Positions 1 to 11,941 of a DNA stretch of 64,000 nt are shown here, one piece after another. Positions within the stretch are counted from its first letter, which is position 1. The number at the start of each line of letters is the position of its first letter. The notes beneath the pieces were generated by a model. That model ran no database searches. It saw only the letters and a list, made by a program, of their open reading frames with translations, and had not been told where the DNA came from. Position numbers and translations under genes: made by a program. Origin of the DNA: Nissolia schottii (lineage: Eukaryota > Streptophyta > Magnoliopsida > Fabales > Fabaceae); the NCBI GenBank assembly GCA_003254905.1, contig QANU01035458.1, forward strand, positions 1 to 64,000, written 5' to 3'.

Positions 1-128
1 GTCCACACAAATCTAACATTTGGAATGCATTTGCATTCAATCCACACATGTATTTCCTAAACCGGTCCACACAAATCTAACATTTGGAATGCATTTGCAT
101 TCAGTCCACACATGTATTTCCTAAACCG
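1..128. repeat. 64-bp tandem repeat, two copies
   Basis: Positions 1-64 and 65-128 are the same 64-bp unit with a single A/G difference; both begin GTCCACACAAATC and end CTAAACCG. A third copy starts at 129 but loses similarity after about three bases. The array may continue to the left of the window. It lies in the same unit of DNA as the CACTA element end found at 5764, so it may be an internal CACTA repeat. Confidence 0.85.
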
Positions 129-708
129 GTCTAAAGCACATGCCCTCCAATCTCCGCAATCAACACATAATCACCGTTCCCAGCACAGCAAATCAAACAA
201 TGTCGGAAAGTCACGCTAAGCGTTCCTTCCCCCAATCCAACCATACAACTCCAATCCTACAAATCTATCCTAGTAAAGTAAGTCTCTATCCTAAAGTAAC
301 AATCAAGTTTAAGTCATACCTAATTAAGTGTGAAAATTAGCCGGTCTTCTAATGCAGGTCGTCGTTATCGATGATTATCCTTAGCTCATTCGCAAATTAG
401 GTGGTGATGGCATACACATCCTTAGCATAAGACAATAACAATTAGTTAAATAACCGTAGACAATGTTGATGTAAACAAATTTTTCATGGGGTGCAAAGGC
501 AAGAACAAAATCATCAACATTCAGCAAATGAAGTCACATGAGAGCTATCACCAATGTGATAAGTTTAAGTCATACCTTGAACACAGCTTGACATCCTTTG
601 GTTGTGGGCCACGGTGGCCATATCGCCGGCGGTGGCTTGGTGCACGGTGGCGCCAGGGTTGGTGCACGGTGGTGGCGCCGCCGTCGAAGCACGGTGGAGG
701 GTGGGTTA
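129..708. other. gene-free DNA left of the solo LTR, probably CACTA interior
   Basis: No coding region is supported here. From about 600 to 700 the sequence becomes GC-rich with short direct repeats around GGTGCACGGTGGCGCC. If the LTR at 709-3972 is removed with one copy of its target duplication, this stretch joins directly to 3978 onward, so it is probably the interior of the CACTA element that ends at 5764. Confidence 0.4.
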
Positions 709-3700
709 TGAAACACCCTAGCTAGCTAGTCCACGCTTAAGTCGCAAACCTGCCGACTAGGTTGTTATCTCTTTGGTTGGGATAGTACTTAGTCCCGCTT
801 TTAAAAATACAGTTACCCAGAAATATGGACCATTTTAAATTTTTTTTATACGTATCATAGTATAAAATATGAGCCTGGTCCTTGACAGAATATATATTGC
901 AAGTGGTAGCGTAGCATACTTAACGAATATTAATTAGGTGTATTCAACATTCATAGCAACCAAAGGTCCATACCATATATTCACAAATGGTTACACATGT
1001 AATATTATAGATGTTACGTACAATTACATAGTAGTACAAACATATAGCCTACAGACTAAGGACTAGTGCGATATCTCTACCGTAGCTTTGATTTCCCTAT
1101 TGCTCTATCCGTCCTCTTCAGTGCTACTCGTCCTTGTCCTGCTTGTCCTGCTCTGACGTCCTCTGCATCCTCGTCGTACTCTCCTAAAACCATAAAGGAG
1201 CGGGTATGAGAACACAAGGTTCTCAGTGGGAAACCTTAATCGTCCTAACCCTTTTCATACTCAATTATGATTCCACCGCTCAGGGGTCTCTAGGTGTCAC
1301 ATGTATACTATAGTCCTACTAGTTATTAATATCCATACTAGACCTGAGCAGCTTTATCTACGTTATTAGGTGACTGGGGAACCTATGCTTTCATTATCTA
1401 TGTCATCTGTTCTCTAGTCTAATTTCTAGATCACATACTGTCACATAATTCACATAACTACACTACTGTAGTAAGATCCTCATTTTTTGAAAACCATTTT
1501 ATCTACAAGTTTCAGCTAGCCTCCACTTATAACCGTGCCCATTTTAATTATAAGTTTCAGCTGGCATCCACTTATAGTTCTGCTCTATAAGGTTGTCCTT
1601 ACAAGCAGTTATGTCCTCGTCCCTTGTAGCTGCGGCCACACTGCTACAACCACACTTACAGCTCGCATCGTGGCGGCCAGGTCGCGCTAAACCTGAAGGG
1701 TCTCACCTGAAGGGTCTTGACCCCGTAGTTCTCATCAACCACGACCGAGGTGACCATCCTATGATGGAGGTGATGACTCGACCGGGACTTAGACCTTCCC
1801 CAAAAACCGAGCCTATGCCCTTTTAGAGGGGGTTCTCTCTCATAATCATCATGTGCACAGTTCATATGTATAACCACAGTTCATCATCATCTTAAAGCAA
1901 TCATATTCACAGTAGTATCATCACTTTCATCATTTATTTCATCATATCAAACAATCACCATATAAGCACAATTCAATACGTCATATCATCATCTTCATCT
2001 TACATCACATCATATAACATATAACACCAATCATATACTAGCACTAACTTCACATATAAGAACATAATCTCATGTCTTAAACATAACAAACGTCATATTC
2101 ATATATTCATGTAACACATAACACATAAAACATACATAGCTCAACATCTCGTTTAAACATATCCTTAACATAAATCATCAATTTCTAACACTAATAAGAA
2201 ACTTACTTTCCTCATCAATTTCCAACCTATATAAAGAACATAAATTCATGCTTCAACCTTTCTTGAGCATAAACAAACATCAAACTAGTAACTAGTAAGA
2301 CAGACGTCTAGTTTCTGTCAGGAATTAGCGATCATTAACCGGAGAGGTCCAAGACCTTACCCCAAGGTTTTTGACAGTCCTAAGATCATTTCTCATATCT
2401 AAAATTCCAAATTCTGACCTCAGCATTGCAAAATTTCACTTTTATCCATTTTCCCAAAATTACCATTTCGCCCCCGTAAACGCCCTGTTTTCTTTAGAAT
2501 TTTTGTTCTAAAACACCCGATGGACTCGAGACTTGCCCTTAAGGTTTTTGATAGTTCTAAACTCATTTTCTGAAAACAAACCCAGTTTTTCAGCCCAAAC
2601 ACGTGAAATTCCCATTTTGCCCTTTTGTCGTAAAACTCCGTTTTCTGCCTGTTTGCTGATAAATTCATTGGGGACTCCAAAAATCGTAAAACTTGACATC
2701 CCCACTCAATTTTTCGTGTATAACTCAAAAATAACATTAATTTTTCAAGATAAAAATCCCAGCATATAGTTTCCTTTAAAATCGTGTCATATGCCTGTTT
2801 CTGTCTTAGGCGTCCTAAATTCTGATAGAACCACAGAAAGTACCAACGGATCCAGACAATCCTCAACCACATACATAAACTCCAAGTCACATAAAATTCA
2901 TCCTAACATCATATCTCATCTAGAAAAACACATACTTTCATACTCATATCTTCATCAACATAAACCAATCTTATTTCTAACAATTATTCCAACAACATCC
3001 AGATCTGCAGAAACTTGCAGATACAAGTATAATCAATTATCATATTCAAGAACATCACCTAGCAATTAAAATGTAACATATTCTAAAATAATCATAACAC
3101 AGTCATCATCATACATCCTACATCACATAGACAGTGATTTTGTCGGTTTACCCACGTTTATGCACTTGTTGCAGCCAGTTTGTGCAGAATCCCACCTTGC
3201 TTGGTTATAACCAAGCTCTTAACCTTAGAATATATGTATAAGAGAGTCCTCCCAGATGCTAGAAGAATTTGTGAGGTTAGGGTTTAGAAAGCTTAAGTTA
3301 GGTCTTGTGAGGAAAAGTCTCCGGGTTAAGGTTTTTGGACAGTAAAACGACTGACTGTGAAATTGGACAGAGTTTGGCCAAGATTTCCAATTTTCTACTC
3401 AAAATTCTGATTTTGGGAGGTATTTATAGGCCTTGGGAAGAATTTTGCCTTCCCAAAATGCCCTTGGGCATAATTTACCAAAATACCCTTGCTTATGTCA
3501 TGCATGACCTAATGACCACCATGAGTCATCTTTGACTCTTTGACTAGGTCATTTGGCCCCCTCCATAACCGTGCAAAGCTGTGTCTTGGCCACTTTTTGT
3601 GGCCAAGAATTAACGGGCTCCGGCAGATCAATTTTGATCAGGTTTTTGGCGTTTCCGGTCCCGGTACTTCGCGTACGGCTGTTCCAAAAATATTCCGATC

Positions 3701-3972
3701 ATGTTCTTGTGACCTCCTAATTTTTCCTAAGTAATATTCTACGGCCATTTAGGTATTTATGAATGCTCGTCTGTAGCCGTACCTTTTACGGATACTTTAG
3801 ACGCGCGATTATATTCAGACGGCAGAAAGGGTTCGTTCTAGTGTCTGCAAAATTTTAAGAAAATGAACATAATTATTTCTACAGACACCTTTAACCCGAA
3901 GGCTTGTGTGAGGGATTGTTTCCCCTATTTAATTTATGAAATCCTTGCTAAGGGAAAAAGCGGGATGTTACA
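709..3972 (-). mobile_element. solo LTR of a Ty3/gypsy (Tekay-like) element
   Basis: On the minus strand this 3264-bp block begins TGTAACATCCCGC (at 3972) and ends GGGTGTTTCA (at 709). It is flanked by a perfect 5-bp target duplication GGTTA (704-708 and 3973-3977). A TATA box (CCTATAAATA, around 3421-3430 on the minus strand) marks a possible U3/R border. The part near 1200 has the 'CACTGAGAACC...TTCTCA' pattern I associate with the R/U5 of Tekay/Retand-type LTRs. No gag or pol is present, so this is an LTR left by recombination. Its ends and several internal stretches resemble the plus-strand LTR at 23934-27454, so both belong to one family. Open frames inside it (for example 2420-2890 minus) are not genes. 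Confidence 0.85.
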
Positions 3973-4006
3973 GGTTAACAGAGAACGGAAGAGGGGATAA
4001 ATGGGA

Positions 4007-4198
4007 AGAGAAGTGAGTGTGGAGATATGGCAGTGATGAGCTAAAGGGAAGGAAAAATGGAGATATGGCAGCTAAAGGGAAGTGAGTGTGGAGATGGCAG
4101 TGATGAGCTAAAGGGAAGGGAGTGTGGAGATATGGCAGCTAAAGGGAAGTGAGTATGTGGGGAGATATGGCAGTGATGAGCTAAAGGGAAGGGAAAAT
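4007..4198. repeat. short minisatellite inside the CACTA element
   Basis: About six irregular units built from GGAGATATGGCAG, GATGAGCTAAAGGGAAG and GTGAGTGTG follow one another, some lacking the GTGATGA segment. It lies between the LTR insertion point and the CACTA subterminal repeats. Confidence 0.8.
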
Positions 4199-4778
4199 CG
4201 CTGAGGTATAATCGGGTGGGTTACCATCGGACCTAACCGACGAAACAGATCGTTCACCGATGGTAACAGATTACCCCAAAATGTGTCGTTTCATTAAGCA
4301 TATTACCATGGGTCTTTTTACCGTCGGAGTGATCCAACATCGACGATGACCCAAATAAATGGAGCCAAATTTTGGAGCCAAGATAAATTGATTACCGTCG
4401 GCATTGACTCGACCGACGGTAGAACGAGTGTGACCGACGCTAAATCCATCATGAGTTTATCGTCGTCTGTGCAGACTGACGCTAAAACAATGATAACATT
4501 ACCTTCAGTCTGATTGCTAATAACGGATGCGAAACCAATTGTTTACTGTCGCACGTTAGGTCTGACGCAAGATTTACCATAAAAAGAAAGGTTTTGTCGT
4601 CCTCTTTTTACCGTCGGATATAACGTTCTTACCGACGTTAGTTTAAAGTTATCCTGAAGTTACCCTAAACGTCCTAGATTCTCTTTACCGATGGTTAATA
4701 CCGACGGTAATGCCACGTTTACCGGTGGATATACCAGATTGCCGACGGTAAGTGTCCCACGGTATTGAAATTAACATA

Positions 4779-4902
4779 ATTCTAAAATGGTGGTTAGTTA
4801 ACATGGGGGAGTAGTCATAACGTGACGTCCTCCCAAACCCTAAGATTGGGAAGAGGTATTGTTATTACTACCCCCCATGTTAACTACCACCATCTTAGAA
4901 TT
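4779..4902. repeat. 124-bp near-perfect inverted repeat (foldback)
   Basis: The left arm (4779-4814) and right arm (4869-4902) are about 35 nt each and complementary except for a few positions; the core TAGTTAACATGGGGG pairs with CCCCCATGTTAACTA. The loop is about 54 nt. It lies within the CACTA element. It may be a small MITE inserted there or a subterminal palindrome. A second, shorter foldback is nearby (GTCCAAGATG near 4990 against CATCTTGGAC near 5085). Confidence 0.8.
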
Positions 4903-5764
4903 TGTTTTGATCTCTCAATTATCGTGACGTCAGCCTCCTAAAGAAAAATAATTATCAATTAACACTTTGAGGAAAAACGAATACCAAAGTCCAAGATGCA
5001 TGCATGGTGGACGTCAAAGTTGACACCCACCATCAATTGGCCCATTCCCCCAAATGTATTACTACTACCGCACACACCATCTTGGACATTGCCTTCGCTC
5101 GATGCTCAATTAGCGATGTAACGCCAGCTATATTAATCGACCAAACCCTCGGCGACAGAGGGGTATGGGGAAGATGGGTGGGGTATGGGGAAGATGGGTG
5201 GTGCATTTTAATTTAGGATGGGAAGGGGTTTTTATAGCGATCAGATGTGACATTACCGTCTGTCCAAATCGACGGTAATATCAATATCATTTATGGCAAC
5301 TCTGACCGTTCTGGGAAATGTCCAATTCATATTTTCCAGACAATTACCGTCGGCTGGTCGGCAGACACAACCGACGGTATTTTGCAAATCGACCAGTCCG
5401 ACGGTCAAAACAATTAATGGATACGTGGAACATTTTTGAAAACGTGCAATGAATATTTTCGAGACTTTTACCGTCAGTACCAACCGACGGGATTCAAAAA
5501 AAAAATTATGGCGGTTGTTGGAAATTGGTGCGCATTTTTTCGATGTGTTACCATCGGTTATGGGAGATGGTATTTTGTTTTTACCGTCGGTGTTACCGTT
5601 ATTGATTTTCTCTGACGGTAATCGGCTTAGAAACTATCGGTTTTCATTCGTTGACCCGTTTACCGTCGGAATTGTGTATTTTACTGACGGTAGTCCAACG
5701 GTAGTTTCGTGGGTCGTTAGCCGACGGTAACTTTCAGACGGAAATAGTCGTTTTTCTTGTAGTG

Positions 5765-8700
5765 GTACTTGAACTCACCTTGTTGACAATCTCTTACTCC
5801 AACAACATCTAGGGTTTCTTGGATAATGTGATACCTCACACCTAGTAAATCCTTAACCCATCCCGCTCTTGCTAAGACTACAAAATGTTCTTATAACTTA
5901 TGGCCAATCCTAGGTATATAAGTAGTGATTTCAAATGCAAAGGTTAAATGTAATCTGACAACTTTATGTTAGGTAGAGTTTAATTTGGTTTTTTGGGGAG
6001 TAATAGTGGAGAAGTTGAGAGATAAGTCACCCTAACTACCACTCTATAGAACCATACATGAGATTTTCAACTCATAAGAGTATTGTATGTGCTTTCTTGT
6101 ATTAAAACCTTGGCTTGTAAACATAAGAGGTAAACTAGAGTATTGTATGTGCTTTCTTTGAGAAGATTAGATTCAGAACCTTGAGAAGATTTTCACCCCT
6201 TCTTGTATTAAAACCTTAGCTTGTAAACATAGGAGTATTGTATGTGCTTTCTTTGAGAAGATTAGATTCAGAACAATTATTGGAAGAATTCTTTACAAAG
6301 AAAGAAGATATTATTTCTTTTATCTTTCTAAGAGCTTCTTCCACTTTGCAAAGGTTATGCAGAGGTTGAATTTGGTATTTGGATATTCTTTTCAGCAATG
6401 ATCTGGTCAATCACGAATGATTGAGTTTGATATTGTATAATGTAAATGGATAAATATAAATTATCATAAAATGGGAATAAAAATTAAAAAAAAAATCATT
6501 TCTATTAGTCATTTATATCTATCTATAAAATTATGAAATGCTTATGTAGTAAGAGAGAGGGGGGGTATTCGAGATTCATTAATTGAGTAATTAACTTATA
6601 TGGAGTCTTGCTCTGAATAAGTACTCTCTATTGTTTAGATATATACATAGAGAAAGTTGTATGCAATTAAAAATGCAAGCACAACTTTAGGAGAGAATTT
6701 TTTTTATTATTGTTTTATTGTTTCAATTCATTAACAAATAAGATTTCTACCCCATCTGACTAGTTCTGGGTTTGAGTCCTGGGCAACCCATTCAATATTG
6801 TAATGTAATATACATATGCAATTTCTAATATAAATAGAAGATATAATATTGGATAATTTTTTAAATTATATTAGAAAATATTAAATATGCAATTCATTTT
6901 TTTTTAGCAATAAGACTATTCCAATTAGAATACTCATAAAGAAACAATCTTAAAAAATGAAAGATGGGAGGTTCTTTCACCTAGTATCAAATGGTTTTAA
7001 CAAAGATTTCCAAATGGATATGATAGGGTATTCGTACATCTAAAAAGAAATTAGATAGGTAAATTTATCCTCAAAAAAGGGGGAAAATGGAATGAATTGA
7101 CCGCAAATTAATAAAAGATTTTAGGATTTCGACCTCCTGTAAGGAAGAACTTAATTGTCAAGGAAATGAAATTTTCACAACAACAACAAAACCCTCTGAT
7201 CTTATTTGAGGATGCAAATTCTTGTTATACCTCCAAAATATTTTTTTAGAATCGAAAAAAGGTAAATGATTGTGTTGGTACATTTGCGTAATTAAATATT
7301 TTATAATTAGAAACTATATTTCTTATCATCATTCACATTTTCCACCAAAATGACATCTAGAACTAGAATATTAAGTTCTTGTCAGCAGCCACTAGAACAC
7401 AGTGGATCTCCACTTGCCATATAAAAAAATTAATATAATAAGGCTAAATGTCATGGCACATAATTTTAGTTGAATGTAAAATTAATGTACATATATTTGA
7501 GTAAGATCTTCTTTATTCTTAATATTATTTTCAAGCTATAAAAATTATTTGTTTTAAAGAAGATAAAAATTATAAAATGAAGTGTGAATATAGAATATAA
7601 TGAAAGGGATAGTGTTAAAAGAAATTATTTATATTTCCTAGTTAAACGGTCGAAACACCTACAACCTCGACTGACCTCATATTGGTAAAGTTAAATTATT
7701 TATGATTCGTAACATCAATTAAAGAAATATTGAACATGTTAATAATGTTGAAAAGAAAAATATATTGTATAAATAAGAGGTAAACTAGAGTATGAACTCG
7801 TAAGATGCATGAAAATTGTAAATTTTGAATATAAAATATATTGATGTAAAAAAATATGGTTTAAATATAAATTTCAGCCATATTGTTAAATAAAAAATTC
7901 AAATATTTGCAACACATTTGATATATTTTTTTATAGTTTATTGTAGGAATAAAAATTTTAGAAATATATTTAAAAAATAATTAATTCTAACGTACAATTA
8001 GGAATTAGGAATTCACAATATCATAATGAATAGGTATTCATGGATGACCAATATATTATTAAAAAATTTAATATTTTGTCCAAATTTAATACAAATAAAG
8101 TTGACAAAGGACAACCTAAGAGTGTTCATGATCCAGTTTGGCTTGATGGTTGACCAGACCTAACTCAAAGCTTTTTTAGTTAGGTTTGGATTATTAGATT
8201 TGATCTGGTGCCCTTTCAAGCTAGATTTGAATAATGCTTCAAGTTGAACCAACTTGACTCGAAGCCATATAGTTATTTAAAATTTATATTTTTATAAAAA
8301 TTAATGATAAATGATTAAACTTTTATACTTCAATTAGTATTTTTTTTAGAAAATATTATGTTACTTTTGAATTGATATAGTTTTTTTGAAACATGTATTG
8401 CCAAATATTTCTTAAATTTAGCTTGTTATACATAAAATCTTATGATTTTATTATATAACGTTCAAAGCTTATTTTCAATACCCACAACCAAAAATAGCAG
8501 TACAAATGGATAATGCCTTTTGTTTTAGTTCTTGATAAAAGTTGAGATAATATTATTTTTGGAACTTCAAAAATTACATTTATCGTAATGAGGTTTGAAC
8601 CTAGGATCTTATGTATACTACCGACCCCCTCATCACTAGTAATTTAGTTGAGATAATTTTCTTTCATGTTTTTTTAAATATGCAAAAAAAGTAAATTTAA

Positions 8701-8968
8701 ATAGCTAATCTCTATGAAACCAATTTCCTACGCACATGAAAATAAAAAACAAAAACAATTCCCTTTCATTAGTTTTTCATTAACATAAAATAGTTTTTTA
8801 TTTATTTATTTTCTTTCCATTATTGGAAACTTCCCCAAATATTCAGCAAATAAAATGCAATTCCCTGGTCTACCCGTGTTCCCTCGCCAAAGCTATTGTA
8901 GATTTGTAGTCATTGTTCACGGAGACCATCGTTCACGAAAACTATCGTTCACGGTGACCGCCGCTGTA
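5765..8968. other. gene-free AT-rich intergenic DNA
   Basis: No frame with protein-like composition was found. Short simple runs and dispersed-repeat texture are present. Around 8110-8270 the text resembles common nonautonomous transposon DNA, but I could not find ends. Around 8585-8610 and 6755-6790 there are Pol III B-box-like strings (complement GGTTCAAACCTC; GGGTTTGAGTCC) that could be degraded SINE relics. Confidence 0.5.
6076..6276. repeat. interleaved local duplication
   Basis: The phrases AGTATTGTATGTGCTTTCTT (three times) and GTATTAAAACCTTGGCTTG (twice, one mismatch) alternate with GAGAAGATTAGATTCAGAAC (twice). This indicates a recent tandem duplication of roughly 100-160 bp. No coding sense was seen. 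Confidence 0.75.
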
Positions 8969-9427
8969 GGTTCCGACTCTTCCTCTTGGCTTTGCAACTA
9001 TTTGATCTAAGAGTGGAGTGGTGTATCTGGCTTCGCAAGCTTCCGCCAGAGGCAATGGTGGAGTTAGAGCTCACTGGCATCAAGGAAGGGATGGTGGCAC
9101 AGGAGGTTGACGGTGTTTAGAGGAGGAAGAAAACGAAGATCGTGAAGCAGATCTAGGTTTTGGGTTTTTATTTTTAAATTTCTTTTATTTTTATGCATGG
9201 TTGATTCCTCCACTTGGCTCTGCAACTATTAGATCTGAGATTGGAGTGGTGGATCTGACTTTGCAAGCTTCCGCCAGAGGCGGCGGTAGAGGTAGAACTC
9301 AACGGTGCTGAGGAAGGGATGACGACACAAGAGGACGACAATGTATAGAGGAGGAGGAAGAAGAAGATTGTGAATCAAATCTAGGTTTTAGATTTTTTTT
9401 TTTTAAATTTCTTTTCTTTTTATCCTT
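8969..9427. repeat. 230-bp tandem duplication, GC-richer than surroundings
   Basis: Copies at about 8969-9198 and 9199-9427 share the landmarks CTTGGCT(T/C)TGCAACTATT, GCAAGCTTCCGCCAGAGGC, GAGGAGGA and ATCTAGGTTTT, with roughly 80-85% similarity by eye. A third copy begins at 9428 (GGTTGAT) but stops after a few bases. Neither copy has a sustained open frame; it may derive from an old gene fragment. Confidence 0.75.
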
Positions 9428-11941
9428 GGTTGATTTGGGTTTTCTGGATGAGATGATTATGCAATGATCTTGTTTGTTTTGATGGTTGTGGTGGTGGAAT
9501 GAGAGTTGGAGAAGAAGAGAAGGGTTAAATACAATGGATGGTGGTGGTGGTGGCGGTGGTAGTGGGAGAAGGGTCAGATAGGGGGCAGAGGCGGCAGTGG
9601 AAGGACGGAGGTGGCAGGTGTAGTAGTAGCGGCTGACAACGTGGAGGAGGGTTGAAGAATCATATCATTGGTGGTTTAAAATTTCAAATTCCTAATTCAT
9701 CTAATCTAATGAAATTTCTTTTTTTACTAATGATAATGTAGTTATGCCGCTAATAATGTCTGAGTTAAGAAAATAATAGAAAAAAAAATGAAGTTAATAA
9801 GAAAAAAAAGGAAGAATTTGGAATGTCTGCATTACCCTTCTGGCTATCACAAAAGAAGTCAAGTTGATCTCTTTCTTGATTCGCAACATATCATTATGCC
9901 ATAGGACCAACAAAGATTCTCATGAGTGAGAAACAAATGCAATTCTTACCATATAAGGGTCTAAATCCTCTTAATTAAATATATTGTCATGTGAGATTAA
10001 ATTTGATATCTCACAATTAATTAAATAAGTGAGATTCATATATGATATAAATAATAATAAAATTAATGATAAAAAAATTATTCTTGTTGTCAAATAATAA
10101 TACATTTAATTGAGAGAATTTATTTCTGATCCAACTGACATAGTAAAACTTTTCACTTCCCATATGCGCAAAACAGGAAGGTTTGAGAGAGAAAGGACTA
10201 AAATGACATTAATGTCTCTAAAAAATTTTAGAATATAAAATCTTATATAACATTGATTTTTTAATGAAAAATTTAAGAATAAATATTATAATTAAAAATT
10301 TACAAATTAAATTTATTATTAGTATTTTATAATATTATTTATTTATTCCATTTATAAACATCTTTTAAAATTCTTCATTAAAAAGTTTTGTAAATTAAAT
10401 TGAAATATATGTTAATTCTTTATTGCAGTAAGAATATGTTTGTCATTTTAGTTTATCTCTTATTTTTTTCTTCATCCAAACATATAAATTAGAAGAATTC
10501 ACTCTAAATGTTTTTAGTGTTAGACCTAACTCATTTCATTTTTAATATCTATATGCTTACATGTTTTTTTTTTATTTACAAACAACATATCTCTCTTATT
10601 GAATTTGATCTAAACTTTAATATTACCTTGAGAGCTTCTATTAGTTGTTAATATAATTTAAAGTAAGAAATTAATTAGTAGGTTTAATAACATTTAATAA
10701 TGTATTACTATATATATTATTGGATATTAGTGGGGTTGCAGGCGCTTTGTGCCTGCATATTTAGAGTGAGAGAAGTTTTAAAACTGTAATTTTTTTTTGT
10801 CAAGAAACTATTATGTAAGAAGTAATTGTATGTTGAATTTTTTTTGGTTGGGGTGGTTTTGTAATTAGGTTAAAGGGTAGTGGGTAATTGGAAGTGAAAA
10901 ATAGAAATTGTGTAGTGCAATATATACAAATGTCCTTTTTAGTTGTAATGATATATGAATGAATAAAAAATAAGACTAACTACCTATTTGGAACACTAAA
11001 GAGAAATAGAATTCAATTCAATTCTATCAAGAATTGAATTCAAATGTAAATTGATTTGAATTCATTTGTTTGAAATAAATCAATAAATTAAATAATTGAA
11101 TTCAATTATATTGTTTGGAATGTCCAAGAAAATGAATCAAATTCATATGAAATGACCGTAATACCACTTTAATAAAAGAAAAACCCTACCCCATTTCCTT
11201 TCCATTTTTTCTTCAGTTGGTAGCCATGAACTAAGATTGTCCAGCGTTAGTTCCTTTATATTCATATATACATGCTTGCTATTAGTTCCTTAGGAAATTG
11301 AGTTTTGCGGTCCAACGTTATAAACAAGGCAAACAACAAAAAAAGGTAGTGGACTGGCTAATCTCAAAAATAAATAAAATGGCATGTGCACCACTCACAA
11401 CTATTCAACGAAAGATAATATAAAACCATAATTGTAACATGAGATAAGACGGAAATTCATAATGGAGCATAGTCTTCTTGAGAAAACATCTCAAGTTAGA
11501 GTAACATCCTCGAAGCAACACCTCAAAAACTCATGCCTTTAATGGTGGTCAAAATCTCCTTGAGAGAACATCTCGAGGAGAAGCACACTCCTTGAGAGAA
11601 TACCTTAAGTTGGATGTCGATCAAAGTCTCCTAGAGGGAAAACCTCAAGTAAAAAATGAGCTCATAATAAGGGCTTGTACTTCTCTACGAAATTAATCCA
11701 TTAGTTCAAAAATAATCTTGGTGTTCTCCTCATGTGGATCATGACAAACTTGCACGAACATGGGATTCAAATCGAAGAATATAGATATGTGACGAACATG
11801 GATATGTGATGAACATGATTACTGAATGCCTCAAGTCAAAGAGTGTGACTCAATGTACAAAGTTATCTCATCATCACCATATACCTTGAAATACAGACAA
11901 TGGGTACTTGATTAGTACTTCTTTCATCCATTATTGTCATC
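9428..11941. other. gene-free AT-rich intergenic DNA
   Basis: No gene is supported. Positions 9530-9650 hold a GGTGGTGG-rich stretch. Positions 10985-11160 contain many direct and inverted copies of GAATTCAA/TTGAATTC and look like a palindromic MITE. Positions 11460-11680 contain short repeats (CTTGAGAGAACATCTC and variants). Confidence 0.45.

Larger units (their letters stand above)
3973..5764. mobile_element. right end of a CACTA (En/Spm-like) DNA transposon
   Basis: The block ends at 5764 with TTTTTCTTGTAGTG, whose complement begins CACTACAAGAAAAA, a typical CACTA terminus. Inward from it lie at least a dozen copies of CCGTCGG or its complement between about 4320 and 5730, in both orientations, as expected for CACTA subterminal transposase-binding repeats. 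No transposase frame is visible. The matching left terminus was not found in the window; a 3-bp target duplication could therefore not be checked. The element is split by the gypsy LTR at 709-3972. Confidence 0.75.

Noticed and set aside
2420..2890. 156-codon open frame on the minus strand
   Set aside because: It lies wholly inside the solo LTR at 709-3972, has no recognisable domain, and other frames in the same stretch are also open.
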